64,000 bases of DNA from Oceanococcus sp. HetDA_MAG_MS8 (GCA_019192445.1 JAHCMK010000002.1:600273-664272), one strand, 5' to 3'. Positions 54,365 through 63,930 are shown, numbered from the stretch's first letter. Program-made: numbers and translations. Notes: generated from the sequence alone by a model not told the origin.

Positions 54365-55732
54365 ATGAGCTCGAACACGCCTCCGTCTGATTCGACCAAA
54401 AGCAAAGGCGCTAAAGCTGCGCCGCAGACAGCATCATCCCCGGCAGAGACACAGGCCAAGCCCAGTACGCCCTTCACAGCGAGTGGCGAGAAGCCTGCCG
54501 AGAAACCGGCTGCAGCCCAGTCCGCAGCTAGCAGCGCTAAACCCCAGGCTGCTCAAGCTCAAGCTTCGGAGCAGCCACGGGCCGCATCTCCCAAAGCAGC
54601 GCCAGCTGTGTCGGCCACAGCTGGATCGACTCCGGGCGCGGCTGCCGCTCAGACGGGCCGCAGTGCTCAGACGGCCGCGGCATCGGCACCGTCCAAACCG
54701 CACCCCTGGCTGGGCCTGTTCCTGCTGCTTTTCTTGATCTTGCTGTTGGGAAATGCCGCCGTGAACTACTGGCAATGGCAGGAGGACAAAACCCAGGATC
54801 AAACGCTGGCCACGCTGAGCGCAGGACAAGACAAGGTTGCCGCACTGGCCGAAGAGTTGGATCAAGTGCGGGCGCAGCGGGTTGAGCTGGAACAACGCAG
54901 CCGGGCCACTGAGCAGGAGCTGCGCCGGCAGTTAGACCAAATCCAACGGCGCATGGCCCCACTGCCCGAGCAAATGCAGGTGCTGATGACCGCGCAATCG
55001 GAGCTGCGGGAAAAAGTGACGGGTGGCAACAACGCCTGGCGCTTAGATGCCGTAGAACAGCTACTACTCACCGCGAATGAGCGAGCCCAACTCGCGCAAG
55101 ACTTGCGTGGGGCGCGCCAAGCCTTGGAACTTGCCGACCTGCGCTTACAAAGTTTGGCGGATCCGGCATGGGTGCCTCTGCGCCAACAAATTGCAGCGGA
55201 TATTGCCGCGCTGCGGGCTGTGCCGCAGCCCGATATCACAGCGCTGAGCCTCAAGCTGCAGGCGCTGAGCGATCGAGTGCCAGGCTTGCCCTTGGCCGGC
55301 CATGCCATCCGCAGTCGCGACACTCAAGCAGGCTCTGGGTCGTCGCCCGAGCAAGCCGCTGCGGATATGCTTTGGTATGAGCGAGTCTTGTCCAAAGTCC
55401 AAGCCGCCGTGAGCTCTTTGGTGACCATTCGCCAAAACACCACGCCAACCACGCCTTTGCTGCCACCAGATTTGCATGGACTACTGGTGCAAAACCTGCG
55501 CTTACAACTGCAAGAGGCGCGCACAGCGCTACTGCTGCGCAATGCCGAGCAGTTTCAGGCTGCCTTGCGAGCGGCTCAGGCTTGGGTGGAAGACTACTTG
55601 GAGGTCACCGACCCGGCCGTCGCTGCGGCACTGGCCACCATGAGTGAACTACAGGCCACGACCATTGCTCCTCAAATCCCCGACCTCACCGGGTCTTTGA
55701 ATCAGCTGCGTCAGCAGCGGCAGGAGTCCTAA
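54365..55732 (+). CDS. hemX: HemX family protein
   Basis: The 455-residue product has an Ala/Pro/Ser/Lys-rich cytoplasmic N-terminus (1-110), one membrane helix (115-135) and a periplasmic coiled-coil and helical domain. This matches HemX (PF04375), sometimes labelled a uroporphyrinogen methyltransferase, but it lacks methyltransferase motifs, so that activity is not supported. It directly follows the hemD stop and directly precedes hemY, as in most gammaproteobacteria. Confidence 0.9.
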   Translation: MSSNTPPSDSTKSKGAKAAPQTASSPAETQAKPSTPFTASGEKPAEKPAAAQSAASSAKPQAAQAQASEQPRAASPKAAPAVSATAGSTPGAAAAQTGRSAQTAAASAPSKPHPWLGLFLLLFLILLLGNAAVNYWQWQEDKTQDQTLATLSAGQDKVAALAEELDQVRAQRVELEQRSRATEQELRRQLDQIQRRMAPLPEQMQVLMTAQSELREKVTGGNNAWRLDAVEQLLLTANERAQLAQDLRGARQALELADLRLQSLADPAWVPLRQQIAADIAALRAVPQPDITALSLKLQALSDRVPGLPLAGHAIRSRDTQAGSGSSPEQAAADMLWYERVLSKVQAAVSSLVTIRQNTTPTTPLLPPDLHGLLVQNLRLQLQEARTALLLRNAEQFQAALRAAQAWVEDYLEVTDPAVAAALATMSELQATTIAPQIPDLTGSLNQLRQQRQES

Positions 55733-56956
55733 ATGCTGCGCCTATTCCTGTTTCTGGGCTTGGCCCTGGTTGCTGGGGGGGCGGCAGCCATCTTGCTCAA
55801 AGAGCATCAGGGTTATGTGCTCATTGAAGTGGCCGGTTACCAGCTCGAGACAACTCTGGCTGCGCTGGTGATGTTGCTGGTTGCGGCTTTGGTTGGTTTG
55901 GCTTTGTTGTGGCGTTTCCTAGCAGCCCTATTTGTGGTGCCTGGTCAGCTGCGCGAGGCCTTAGACCGGCGCCGTCTGCAGCGTGCTCAAAGCCAGTTTC
56001 AGCAAGGCATGTTGGCCCTGAAAATGGAGCGCTGGGCCAGTGCTGAGCGAGCCTTGCTCAAGCATGTCAGTGATGCACCCGTTCCTGCGCTGAATTATCT
56101 CGGAGCCGCCGAGGCGGCCCACCAGCAAGGTGCTGAAAGCCGCAGCGAAGAATATTTGAACCTGGCCGAACAGGATGGTGGCTCATCGCAGGCGGCGGTG
56201 GCCATGGCGCGGGCGCGCTGGGCACGTGATCGCGGGGATTGGGATGCAGCCCTACAAGCGCTCAAGACCGCTGAATCGGTAAAAGGGCATAGCCCTCAAG
56301 CCGTACAGGCCCTGCGTTTAGAGGTGCTGGAGCGTAGCGAGCAATGGGCAGCGCTGCGCAGTGTATTGCCGCAGTCTTTGGGCGCCTTGCCGCGCCCGCA
56401 GTTGGAAGCCTTGGGCACCCGCGCAGAGGCCGCCTTGCTGCAGCAAGCCGGCGATGCCGGCAACTTAGAAGCCCTACGCGATCGCTGGCTGAGTTTGCCC
56501 AAAGCCCAACGCCAAGACCCCGACCTGCTCTGTGTGTATGTGCGTTACTTGCACCGGCTGGGCGCCGATGCCGAAGCCTTAAGGCTGATTCCGCCAGCAC
56601 TCAAGCAGCGCTGGCATCCGGAGCTGGCCCGACTGTATGGCCAATTACATGCCGAGGATGGCGTGGCTCAGTTGGCCGTGGTGGAGCAGTGGTTACAAAA
56701 ACACGAAAACGACCCTGAGCTGCTCACCGTTGCCGGCCAGTTAGCCGCCCGCTGCCGCTTGTGGGGTAAAGCCCGAAGCTATTTGGAAAGTGCCCAGCGC
56801 ATTCGCCCCAGTGCCGAAATTGCTTTGGCCCTGGGTCAGCTACAAGCGCAAAATCAGGATGAATCTGCGGCCTTGCAGACCTACCGCAAGGGCTTGCAGA
56901 TGGCGGTGCAGCCTAGCCCAGCTAGTAGCGCACCAGCCTTGCCCAAACGCGACTGA
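55733..56956 (+). CDS. hemY: HemY family TPR protein
   Basis: The 407-residue product has two N-terminal membrane helices (LFLFLGLALVAGGAAAILL and AALVMLLVAALVGLALLWRFL) and then helical TPR repeats, the layout of HemY N. The family is linked to haem synthesis by operon position and early genetic data, and its exact job is unclear. This is not the oxidase that carries the same name in Gram-positive bacteria. It starts at the base after hemX. Confidence 0.9.
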   Translation: MLRLFLFLGLALVAGGAAAILLKEHQGYVLIEVAGYQLETTLAALVMLLVAALVGLALLWRFLAALFVVPGQLREALDRRRLQRAQSQFQQGMLALKMERWASAERALLKHVSDAPVPALNYLGAAEAAHQQGAESRSEEYLNLAEQDGGSSQAAVAMARARWARDRGDWDAALQALKTAESVKGHSPQAVQALRLEVLERSEQWAALRSVLPQSLGALPRPQLEALGTRAEAALLQQAGDAGNLEALRDRWLSLPKAQRQDPDLLCVYVRYLHRLGADAEALRLIPPALKQRWHPELARLYGQLHAEDGVAQLAVVEQWLQKHENDPELLTVAGQLAARCRLWGKARSYLESAQRIRPSAEIALALGQLQAQNQDESAALQTYRKGLQMAVQPSPASSAPALPKRD

Positions 56957-56964
56957 GCCTTAGC

Positions 56965-57813
56965 ATGGCTTTGGTGCTGGCGGGCTACGGGGATATTGGC
57001 GCGCGGATTGCCCGCCAGGCCCAAACACCATGTGTAGGCCTGAACCGCTCGGGGCGCTTCGTGCCAGGTTTGGATGTGCGGCTACTGCGTGGACCCTTAA
57101 GCGAGTTGCAACAAGGCGTGCAGGCCGCTGATGGTGTGATTTGGCTAGCGCCACCACCGCCTGAGGGCCAGACCGACAACCTCATCCGCCAGGCTCTAGC
57201 GGGGGTTACTGGCTTGCGAAAGCTGGTGTATGTATCCACCTCTGGGGTCTATGGCGATTGTCAGGGGCGCTGGGTAGATGAGGGCGCTCCATTAGCCGCG
57301 CAAACCCCGCGGGCGCAGCGGCGCATGGATGCCGAAGCCGCCGTGCAATCCTGGGCGGCGCAGCATGCCGTGGATTGGGCCATCGTACGGGTGCCAGGCA
57401 TTTACGGCCCAGGACGCCTGCCGCAGCGGCGCTTAGAACAGGGTGCACCCATTTTGGCTGCTGCATTGGCTCCCTGGTCAAACCGCATCCATGCGGAGGA
57501 CCTCGCCCGCTTTTTGTTGCTGGTGCTGGAGCAAGGCCAAGGTATTTACAACATTAGCGACGGCCAGCCCGGCACCATTACCCAGTACTACTTGGCGGCA
57601 GCTGAAGTGTTGGGAATAGCTCCGCCGCCTCAGGTGCGCGATGCTAAGGAGCTTGGCCCGGCTCTGGCCAGTTATATGGCTGAGTCGCGCCGCCTGGATA
57701 TCACCAGGGCTCAGCAGGAGCTGGGTTTTGTGCCCCACTTCCCCGACTTTTATGCGGCTTTGCCCGGCTGTCTGCAGCCAGATTTGCAGTGGCAGCAACC
57801 GCCGCCGACCTAG
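56965..57813 (+). CDS. NAD-dependent epimerase/SDR-like protein (YeeZ-type)
   Basis: The 282-residue product has an N-terminal Rossmann motif GYGDIGARIA, VYVSTSGVYGD with the Ser/Thr and Tyr of extended SDRs, RVPGIYGPGRLP and a HAEDLARFLL segment. These are features of YeeZ-type atypical SDR proteins, whose substrates are unknown. The catalytic YxxxK lysine was not found. It begins 8 bases after hemY and may share its transcript. Confidence 0.75.
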   Translation: MALVLAGYGDIGARIARQAQTPCVGLNRSGRFVPGLDVRLLRGPLSELQQGVQAADGVIWLAPPPPEGQTDNLIRQALAGVTGLRKLVYVSTSGVYGDCQGRWVDEGAPLAAQTPRAQRRMDAEAAVQSWAAQHAVDWAIVRVPGIYGPGRLPQRRLEQGAPILAAALAPWSNRIHAEDLARFLLLVLEQGQGIYNISDGQPGTITQYYLAAAEVLGIAPPPQVRDAKELGPALASYMAESRRLDITRAQQELGFVPHFPDFYAALPGCLQPDLQWQQPPPT

Positions 57814-57877
57814 TCCATGGTTTTCGAGCCGCAGCCGATGGCTCTAGAATGCCGGTGAACCACAGAGGAGATCACCA

Positions 57878-58183
57878 ATGGCTCAGCAATTCGCCAGCTT
57901 TGCGGATTTTTACCCTTATTACTTGGCCGAACACTCCAACCGTACCTGCCGACGGCTGCATTTTGTGGGCAGCACCATTGGCTTGGCCATGATGGTTTTT
58001 GCGCTCATCAGCGGGCAGTTGTGGCTGATTTTGCTTGCGCTGGTTCAAGGCTACGCATGGGCCTGGGTGGGCCATTTCTTCTTTGAACACAACAAGCCGG
58101 CCACCTTTAAATACCCCTGGATGAGCTTCAAAGGCGACTGGGTAATGTGGAAGGACATCCTCACCGGGAAAATTCCCTTTTAA
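57878..58183 (+). CDS. Mpo1/DUF962 family small membrane protein
   Basis: The 101-residue product has two membrane helices and the family pattern FADFYPYYLAEHSNRTCRRLHFVGSTIG and GHFFFEHNKPATFKYPWMSFKGDW. In yeast the homologue Mpo1 is an iron-dependent dioxygenase that shortens 2-hydroxy fatty acids, and the conserved His residues seen here (HSN, HF, GH, EHN) would bind the metal. A GGAG-type site precedes the ATG. The activity in bacteria is not demonstrated. Confidence 0.82.
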   Translation: MAQQFASFADFYPYYLAEHSNRTCRRLHFVGSTIGLAMMVFALISGQLWLILLALVQGYAWAWVGHFFFEHNKPATFKYPWMSFKGDWVMWKDILTGKIPF

Positions 58184-58286
58184 ACCTTTTACTGAGGGTG
58201 AGCCACGCATCCTTGTGATTGCTGTTGTTGGCGAGTCTGCGTAGCCTGTAAGCCGCCCCCACCCTAAGGCTGCGCTGGCGGCCAAA

Positions 58287-59024
58287 ATGCTCATGGTTGA
58301 CTCGTTGCTCCGTCCCTGCCGCATTGCTGTCGTATTGCTCGGCGGCATCATTTTGAGCGCCTGCGGTGGTCTCGACACCGTCGCTGAACCCACCGCGCGC
58401 CGCTTCCAGTTTCAAACAGAACCCGGGGACGACATTCGTTTCGGCTTCGCCGAGTACCCGCCAGGCCAGGAAGAAGATTTCAACCTGGAGGCGGGTTGGG
58501 AGCGCGTTCCGGGGGCAGCTAATACCGGTACCAACGGCATCTTTTTGAATGGGAACAATCGCAGCGACGACCTGTTCATGTTCTTCAGCACCCGCATCAC
58601 GGGCCTGGCCTCCAACGCGCGCTACACCGTGAGCTTTTCGGTGCAGCTTTATACCCGCGAGGGTGAGGGCTGTGTGGGCATTGGTGGGGCACCGGGCGAA
58701 AGTGTGTTCGTCAAAGCGGGTTTAACCCGGTTTCGGCCAGAGGTGGTTAACGACGGCAGCGGCCAAGTACGCGTGAATGTGGATAAAGGTAATCAGGCTG
58801 AGTCTGGGAGTGAGGCCATTGTGATTGGCGACCTCGCAGGCAGCCGGCAAAACTGTACTCGTGGAAGTTACGAGGTCAAAAACCTCAGTAGCGCCCCCCA
58901 AACTTTCAACTTCACCACTGATGTGGACGGCGATGCCTGGTTGATTGTAGGAACCGACTCCGGTTTTGAGGGGGAAACACGGGTGTACTACACCGAAGTG
59001 TTGGTGGACTTCCAGCCGCGCTAG
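58287..59024 (+). CDS. lipoprotein of unknown function
   Basis: The 245-residue product has a signal peptide with lipobox LSAC, then a domain of alternating strands and three further cysteines, with no recognised family. The first start at 58287 is used, and an ATG at 58293 is equally possible. The stop is 94 bases before mnmG, and the gap holds a promoter for mnmG. Confidence 0.7.
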   Translation: MLMVDSLLRPCRIAVVLLGGIILSACGGLDTVAEPTARRFQFQTEPGDDIRFGFAEYPPGQEEDFNLEAGWERVPGAANTGTNGIFLNGNNRSDDLFMFFSTRITGLASNARYTVSFSVQLYTREGEGCVGIGGAPGESVFVKAGLTRFRPEVVNDGSGQVRVNVDKGNQAESGSEAIVIGDLAGSRQNCTRGSYEVKNLSSAPQTFNFTTDVDGDAWLIVGTDSGFEGETRVYYTEVLVDFQPR

Positions 59025-59046
59025 CCCAGGCTCCTACCACCCCCTC

Positions 59047-59075
59047 TCGTCAGGGCGGGCTGGTCAAACTATAAT
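59047..59075 (+). promoter_or_regulatory. sigma70-type promoter before mnmG
   Basis: TCGTCA (59047-59052) and TATAAT (59070-59075) are separated by 17 bases. The -10 is a perfect match and the -35 matches four of six. It lies 43 bases before the mnmG ATG. Confidence 0.6.
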
Positions 59076-59118
59076 CAAGAGCTTGCCCGCATTTACGGCG
59101 CGTTGGCGCCACGTCCCC

Positions 59119-61002
59119 ATGGATACCTCCCAAGTCTTTGATGTGATTGTGATTGGCGGTGGCCACGCCGGAGCCGAAGCCGCCTTGGCGGCAGCGCGCA
59201 CGGGTGCGAACACCTTGCTGCTCACCCATAGCATCGAAACCTTGGGCCAGATGAGCTGTAACCCGGCCATTGGCGGCATTGGCAAAGGCCACCTGGTGAA
59301 AGAGATTGATGCCTTGGGCGGCTTGATGGGCCGCGCGGCAGATGCAGCCGGTATTCAATGGCGCCGACTCAACGCCAGCAAAGGCCCGGCTGTGCGTGCG
59401 ACTCGCTGCCAGGCCGACCGCGCCCTGTATCGCAGCTTTGTGCGCGACGCCTTGGAAAATGCGCCCAATCTCAAAATCTTCCAGCAGGCCGTGAATGACC
59501 TGCTGGTTGAACATGGCCAGGTGCGCGGCGTGGTCACCGCCATGGGTTTGAGCATTCGCGCCCATGCCGTAGTGCTGTGTACCGGCACCTTCTTGGGCGG
59601 GAAAATTCATATTGGCTTGCAGCAATCCTCGGGTGGTCGTGCGGGCGATCCACCGAGCATTGCTCTAGCAGATCGCTTGCGGGCTCTGCCGCTGCGGGTG
59701 GCGCGGCTCAAAACCGGCACCCCACCGCGTATTGATGGCCGCAGCATTAATTACAGTCAATGTGAAATTCAGCCTGGCGACGACCCCCGGCCGGTGTTCT
59801 CCTTCCTGGGTAGCCAGGACGACCACCCATCTCAGGTGCCCTGCCATATCACCTGGACGACTGCGGAAACACACGACATTATTCGCGGCGGCTTAGACCG
59901 CTCGCCCATGTATTCGGGGGTGATTGAAGGCGTAGGCCCGCGCTATTGCCCCAGCGTGGAAGACAAAGTGGTGCGCTTTGCCGACAAAGAGCGCCATCAA
60001 ATTTTCATCGAGCCCGAGGGCCTGACCACCCACGAGATCTACCCCAACGGTATTTCCACCAGCCTGCCTTATGACGTGCAGCTGGCCCTGGTACGCAGCA
60101 TCCCCGGCTTTGAGCAGGCGCATATCACCCGCCCTGGTTACGCCATTGAGTACGACTACTGCGACCCGCGCGACTTAGAGCCCTCGCTAGAGTCCAAAGT
60201 GCTACCCAATCTGTACTTGGCCGGGCAAATTAACGGGACCACGGGTTACGAAGAAGCAGCAGCCCAAGGTTTGCTGGCCGGCCTGAATGCCGCCCGTCGG
60301 GCGCGTAGCGAAGAGGCCTGGTACCCACGCCGCGACGAGGCTTACATAGGCGTGCTGGTGGACGACCTCACCACCCGCGGGGTGGCCGAGCCCTACCGCA
60401 TGTTTACCAGCCGCGCCGAGTACCGCCTACGCCTGCGCGAAGACAATGCCGACCTGCGCATGACCCCAGTCGGGCGTGATCTCGGCCTAGTGGATGATCA
60501 CCGCTGGGAGCGTTTCTGCGCCAAACGCGACGGTGTCGACGCCGAACTGGCCCGCCTGCGGAAAACGGTAGTGCGCCCCCAGGACGTACCCGAAGCCCTG
60601 GCCGTAGAAGTATTCGGCGAGCCCTTACGCAAAGAGTTTCATGCCTTCGATCTCTTACGCCGGCCCAATGTGAGCTATGCCGCCTTGCACAAGGTGGCAG
60701 CCCTGGGTGGTGGCCATAGCGACCCGGCAGTGGCCGAGCAGGTGGAGATTCAAGCCCAGTACACGGGGTACATCGAGCGCCAAGAAGCCGAAATTGCCAA
60801 GCTCAAAAACTTAGAAGGCGTGGCCCTGCCCACCGACTTTGATTACAGCCAGGTGCGCGGCCTCTCCACCGAAGTGCAGACCAAGCTTAGCCAGGCCAAA
60901 CCGACCACGCTGGGCCAAGCCAGCCGCTTGGAAGGCCTCACGCCGGCGGCCATTTCGCTGCTCAGCGTGCATATCAAGCGCAAGAAAGCTCAAGCTGCCT
61001 AG
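59119..61002 (+). CDS. mnmG: tRNA uridine 5-carboxymethylaminomethyl modification enzyme MnmG (GidA)
   Basis: The 627-residue product has the FAD motif [19 protein letters not shown], the MnmG signatures [25 protein letters not shown] and the LKTGTPPR segment, [19 protein letters not shown] and a C-terminal helical MnmE-binding domain. With MnmE it modifies wobble uridines. The frame is open upstream, but the ATG at 59119 gives the family start and length (E. coli 629). The usual partner gene rsmG does not follow. Confidence 0.95.
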   Translation: MDTSQVFDVIVIGGGHAGAEAALAAARTGANTLLLTHSIETLGQMSCNPAIGGIGKGHLVKEIDALGGLMGRAADAAGIQWRRLNASKGPAVRATRCQADRALYRSFVRDALENAPNLKIFQQAVNDLLVEHGQVRGVVTAMGLSIRAHAVVLCTGTFLGGKIHIGLQQSSGGRAGDPPSIALADRLRALPLRVARLKTGTPPRIDGRSINYSQCEIQPGDDPRPVFSFLGSQDDHPSQVPCHITWTTAETHDIIRGGLDRSPMYSGVIEGVGPRYCPSVEDKVVRFADKERHQIFIEPEGLTTHEIYPNGISTSLPYDVQLALVRSIPGFEQAHITRPGYAIEYDYCDPRDLEPSLESKVLPNLYLAGQINGTTGYEEAAAQGLLAGLNAARRARSEEAWYPRRDEAYIGVLVDDLTTRGVAEPYRMFTSRAEYRLRLREDNADLRMTPVGRDLGLVDDHRWERFCAKRDGVDAELARLRKTVVRPQDVPEALAVEVFGEPLRKEFHAFDLLRRPNVSYAALHKVAALGGGHSDPAVAEQVEIQAQYTGYIERQEAEIAKLKNLEGVALPTDFDYSQVRGLSTEVQTKLSQAKPTTLGQASRLEGLTPAAISLLSVHIKRKKAQAA

Positions 61003-61245
61003 CAGCCCCTGCTTGCATAGCCCAGCCCGCGACTTGAACTGCAGGCTTAGCTACCCACGCAATAACCACCTGCTTCAGCTGCGCTGCTGATGCGGCGGCT
61101 TCTGGCCCCGAGCCGCGAACCAAACCAGCATCGCTGAAGTGCCGGCTTGCTCAGGCTTAGAGCAGCGCGGCTTGGGGAACCGCGCTTGAAATTTTGCGGT
61201 GGCATGGGCACTGTGCGCAGCATTCATTTCTGAGGAGATTCACCC

Positions 61246-61560
61246 ATGGCACGCTTGTACTTGCTGCTCACCATTATCGGTACGGTTTTACCTCTGGCCG
61301 TCTTTTTCGGCCTCATTGGAGACTTCCCGGCAGTACAAGGCAGCCTGCTGGCCGGCTTTTTCCCGAACGTAGCCGCCGCAGCCGCCACTACGGATGTGCT
61401 CTGGGCAAGTGTGGTGTTTCTCATTTGGATGGGCGCCGACAGCCGCAGAATGGGTTTCGGCTTTCCCTGGTGGATCATTCCCATCAATGCCATCGTGGGT
61501 TTATGTGCGGCTTTGCCCTTGTATTTGTGGCTACGCGAAACCCGCCAGGCCGCGGAATAA
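61246..61560 (+). CDS. DUF2834 family small membrane protein
   Basis: The 104-residue product has three membrane helices and the motif VVFLIWMGADSRRMGFGFPWW characteristic of DUF2834. Function is unknown. A GAGGAG site lies just before the ATG. The 243 bases between mnmG and this gene show no other gene. Confidence 0.75.
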   Translation: MARLYLLLTIIGTVLPLAVFFGLIGDFPAVQGSLLAGFFPNVAAAAATTDVLWASVVFLIWMGADSRRMGFGFPWWIIPINAIVGLCAALPLYLWLRETRQAAE

Positions 61561-61639
61561 GCCAGCACGGCATGCGGCCTAGGGCCTGCCGAACTGCTAA
61601 TCTAAGCAGCACGTACCGAGCCGCCTGCGTCACACCATT

Positions 61640-62137
61640 ATGCAAAGTTTCCAGCATTCCACTGTGCTGCCAGCACCCGCCCGCGTTGTGATTGAACAGG
61701 TCACCAGCGAGCCTTACTTGCTGTACCGCTACAAAGAGCCCAACCAACTGGACTTCAGCTTGGATGTGCTGCGCGACGATGACGACCACCACGAAGTGCG
61801 CATTGTGCGGGTGTACAGCACCGAGCAAGTGCCTCGCATGGCGCGCAAGCTACTCGGCCAACAGCTCGAGCTGGTGCAAACGCAGCGCTGGTCCCGCACC
61901 GGCCCGGCCTTTGACGGCGGTTTACGCATGGAAGTGTCCGGAGTGCCCGGCTTTATCGACGGCCAAATGTCCTTGGCCGACCACGACGACCAGCAAAGCC
62001 GCATGCAGGCCCAAGGCAACGTCAAAGTGAAGGTCCCCATCATTGGCGGCCAGATCGAAAAACTACTGCTCGACCGCGCCGAAGAAGGCTTCTCCAAAAG
62101 CATGGGCTCCATCGCCGAGTGGCTACAAAAGGTGTAG
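61640..62137 (+). CDS. DUF2505 family protein, SRPBCC-like
   Basis: The 165-residue product begins FQHSTVLPAPARVVIEQVTSEPYLLYRYKE and has the alternating strands of the START-like fold, ending with a long amphipathic helix (GGQIEKLLLDRAEEGFSKSMGSIAEWLQKV region). DUF2505 proteins are predicted to hold hydrophobic ligands. The function is unknown. Confidence 0.75.
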   Translation: MQSFQHSTVLPAPARVVIEQVTSEPYLLYRYKEPNQLDFSLDVLRDDDDHHEVRIVRVYSTEQVPRMARKLLGQQLELVQTQRWSRTGPAFDGGLRMEVSGVPGFIDGQMSLADHDDQQSRMQAQGNVKVKVPIIGGQIEKLLLDRAEEGFSKSMGSIAEWLQKV

Positions 62138-62194
62138 CCACAGCCACACGAGTTTCTGTGGCTACCGCCGCAGATTGAATAGGGGAGCGGAAAT

Positions 62195-62449
62195 ATGAGC
62201 TACAGCATCAATCTCGACGCCCTGCGTATGTTTCTGGTGTGGAGCGCCGTACTCGGCCTCGGCCTGCTCACCTACTGGTTTGTCATGCTGCGCCTAGCCG
62301 GGAACTGGGTTTACCGCCTGCACAGCCGCTATTTTCAAATCACCCGCCAGGACTTCGACCGCATCCAATACACCGGCATGCTGGTGCTCAAGCTGGCTAT
62401 TTTCTTGTTCTTCATCATCCCAGCTTTGGCCCTAGTCATACTGCGCTAG
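62195..62449 (+). CDS. DUF6868-like small membrane protein
   Basis: The 84-residue product has two membrane helices (about 10-33 and 60-83) joined by VYRLHSRYFQITRQDFDRIQY, which fits the small-protein family DUF6868. A GGGGAG site lies about 9 bases before the ATG. The function is unknown. Confidence 0.68.
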   Translation: MSYSINLDALRMFLVWSAVLGLGLLTYWFVMLRLAGNWVYRLHSRYFQITRQDFDRIQYTGMLVLKLAIFLFFIIPALALVILR

Positions 62450-62470
62450 GCTAAAAACTCTGCCCATGAG

Positions 62471-62499
62471 TTGCGGCCGCCTCCCCACCACAGTATAAA
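62471..62499 (+). promoter_or_regulatory. possible promoter upstream of the terminal gene cassette
   Basis: TTGCGG (62471-62476) and TATAAA (62494-62499) are separated by 17 bases. Transcription would enter the three-gene block at 62722 after a leader of about 215 bases. That leader contains inverted repeats (AAACCCC/GGGGTTT and GGCGC/GCGCC), so it may be structured. Confidence 0.4.
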
Positions 62500-62707
62500 A
62501 ACAGCACACCAAGGGCGAAGCGGGAGGGCAAGCCGGTGCAAAAAACCCCAGCATGTCTGTTTTCGTGGCGCCTCATGCAGGTCGCTAAACAGGTAGCGCC
62601 AATAAATCAGGGGTTTGAGGCAGATTTGCGTTCCTGTTCTTGGCTATCAGACGGCTTTATCGCCCTCAGATGCGGTGTTACACCCCGCTTGTGGCGTCGA
62701 ATTGGGC

Positions 62708-62719
62708 GTTAGAAGTCAC
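62708..62719. repeat. left arm of the 12-bp inverted repeat, integron-core-like
   Basis: GTTAGAAGTCAC, three bases before the start codon at 62722, is the exact reverse complement of 63931-63942. Its first seven bases resemble the integron core site GTTRRRY, with the last base not matching. Confidence 0.6.
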
Positions 62720-62721
62720 AG

Positions 62722-63336
62722 ATGCCAATTGATCTGACCACGATACAAGTGCCCATTGAACGAGGGTACGCAACATTTCTGGCTGCATGCATTGCCGCAT
62801 TGGTATCACTCGTAGGTCTTGCCGTTACAGTTTGGTCTGTAAGGGCAAAGGCCAAAGCCGAGGCGTCCTTTACCGATCAAGTCAATAGAAAGAAAGAAGA
62901 GCGAGATTACTTGCTCAAGCAGCTAACCAACTTCTATGACCCCGTGTACTGCCTTCTCGAAGCAAACCGACATATTTTTGAAAGGATAGGCCCAAAGTCA
63001 GACGCCCGGAGCTCTGGTGATTTCGATGATGCAGAAACAGCCAAGGTTTGGAGTGAATTGTCTTCCAACGTTGTGCAAAAGAACAATATTCGATTGTGCC
63101 GGATAATTGAGGAAAATTTGCATTTCATCTCCAAAGACGACGATGAGGCGGTTTACCTCGAATTCCTAACGCATGCTCACGCATATAACGTTTTCGGAAA
63201 AGAGCCGTTCGAGGCGTATCGGTTGTTTACGTTCCCCAGTCAACTCAATTCCGCCGTGCGTACTGCCAGAGGTCAAGTTAAGGCCCGTCTAATGGCGACC
63301 TATGCCGGTAAAAAGGCAGGTATAAAATGTCCCTAG
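62722..63336 (+). CDS. membrane-anchored protein of unknown function in the terminal cassette
   Basis: The 204-residue product has one membrane helix (about residues 17-42), a charged helix likely to form a coiled coil (KAKAEASFTDQVNRKKEERDYLLKQL), and a C-terminal helical domain (FYDPVYCLLEANRHIFERI). The C-terminal part would face the cytoplasm. No family was recognised. Base composition is more AT-rich than that of the neighbours, and the start codon lies next to the cassette boundary. Its 3' end overlaps the next gene. Confidence 0.7.
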   Translation: MPIDLTTIQVPIERGYATFLAACIAALVSLVGLAVTVWSVRAKAKAEASFTDQVNRKKEERDYLLKQLTNFYDPVYCLLEANRHIFERIGPKSDARSSGDFDDAETAKVWSELSSNVVQKNNIRLCRIIEENLHFISKDDDEAVYLEFLTHAHAYNVFGKEPFEAYRLFTFPSQLNSAVRTARGQVKARLMATYAGKKAGIKCP

Positions 63337-63641
63337 TTCATACACTTATGCGCTTCAAGGATGAGGGGCGCGTTAGCCGCTTTGAGATGCTTGATCAGCA
63401 AAAGGCTAAGATCACCTTGCGTGGCGGTCGTGAAATTACGGTGTACATGTCAAAGGACTACATCATCGGCAGCTCAGAGGTCGAAGAGGCTTTGGAACAC
63501 CCCGCTGCCGAGTTTCTGATTTACAATAATTGGGACAAGTTGACCCCGTCAGCTTCGGCGGAGGGCTGTCGTCGCGGCCTGGAGATCGCTAGTTTTGGTG
63601 CGTTTGGGTACAGGCTAGATGAGCTTTCCGCAGAGAACTAA
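63327..63641 (+). CDS. small protein of unknown function in the terminal cassette
   Basis: The 104-residue product shows alternating strands at the start (KITLRGGREITVYMSKDYIIG) and the segment EFLIYNNWDKLTP, then a short helical end. No family was recognised with certainty. It overlaps both neighbours (10 and 23 bases), so the three genes act as one unit. Confidence 0.68.
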   Translation: MSLVHTLMRFKDEGRVSRFEMLDQQKAKITLRGGREITVYMSKDYIIGSSEVEEALEHPAAEFLIYNNWDKLTPSASAEGCRRGLEIASFGAFGYRLDELSAEN

Positions 63642-63930
63642 GCTGGCCTCGTCATGGCTTGACGCCTTTTTATGCAGGCAAGTATTTCATGAGGTATGGC
63701 TTTTTGGTTCGTTCACCACCGCGCGAAGATATCCTCGTGATGCCGATGTTCTTGGGGTTTATGGGCAGGGCCAAATGGAAACTGCTCGAAGGGTTGGTGC
63801 GTGCGCTAGGGCTCAGTTTCAGAGAGAGTTTGGGTTGCCACTTCACCTTGTCCTTCTTAGCGTTTCCGAGGTGCATCAAGTGAAGCAGCACGTTGAAAAT
63901 ATGTTGGTTTCTGGTCTTAAGGTGCGCTAG
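63619..63930 (+). CDS. minimal nucleotidyltransferase-fold protein in the terminal cassette
   Basis: The 103-residue product has the core of the small (MNT-type) nucleotidyltransferase fold: VWLFGSFTTARRYPRDADVLGVY with G30-S31 and D41-x-D43, then a helix and a strand LPLHLVLLSV. The third acidic residue usually found on that strand seems to be His (H76), so the protein may have weak or altered catalysis. Such proteins occur in toxin-antitoxin and nucleotide-modifying systems. Overlap with the gene before it suggests a partner protein. The stop codon directly abuts the inverted repeat. Confidence 0.68.
   Translation: MSFPQRTKLASSWLDAFLCRQVFHEVWLFGSFTTARRYPRDADVLGVYGQGQMETARRVGACARAQFQREFGLPLHLVLLSVSEVHQVKQHVENMLVSGLKVR

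Noticed and set aside
62584..62714. A complete attC site before the terminal cassette (GCTAAAC to GTTAGAA)
   Set aside because: The inner boxes pair poorly and the first box mismatches the consensus, so only the core-like boundary is reported.
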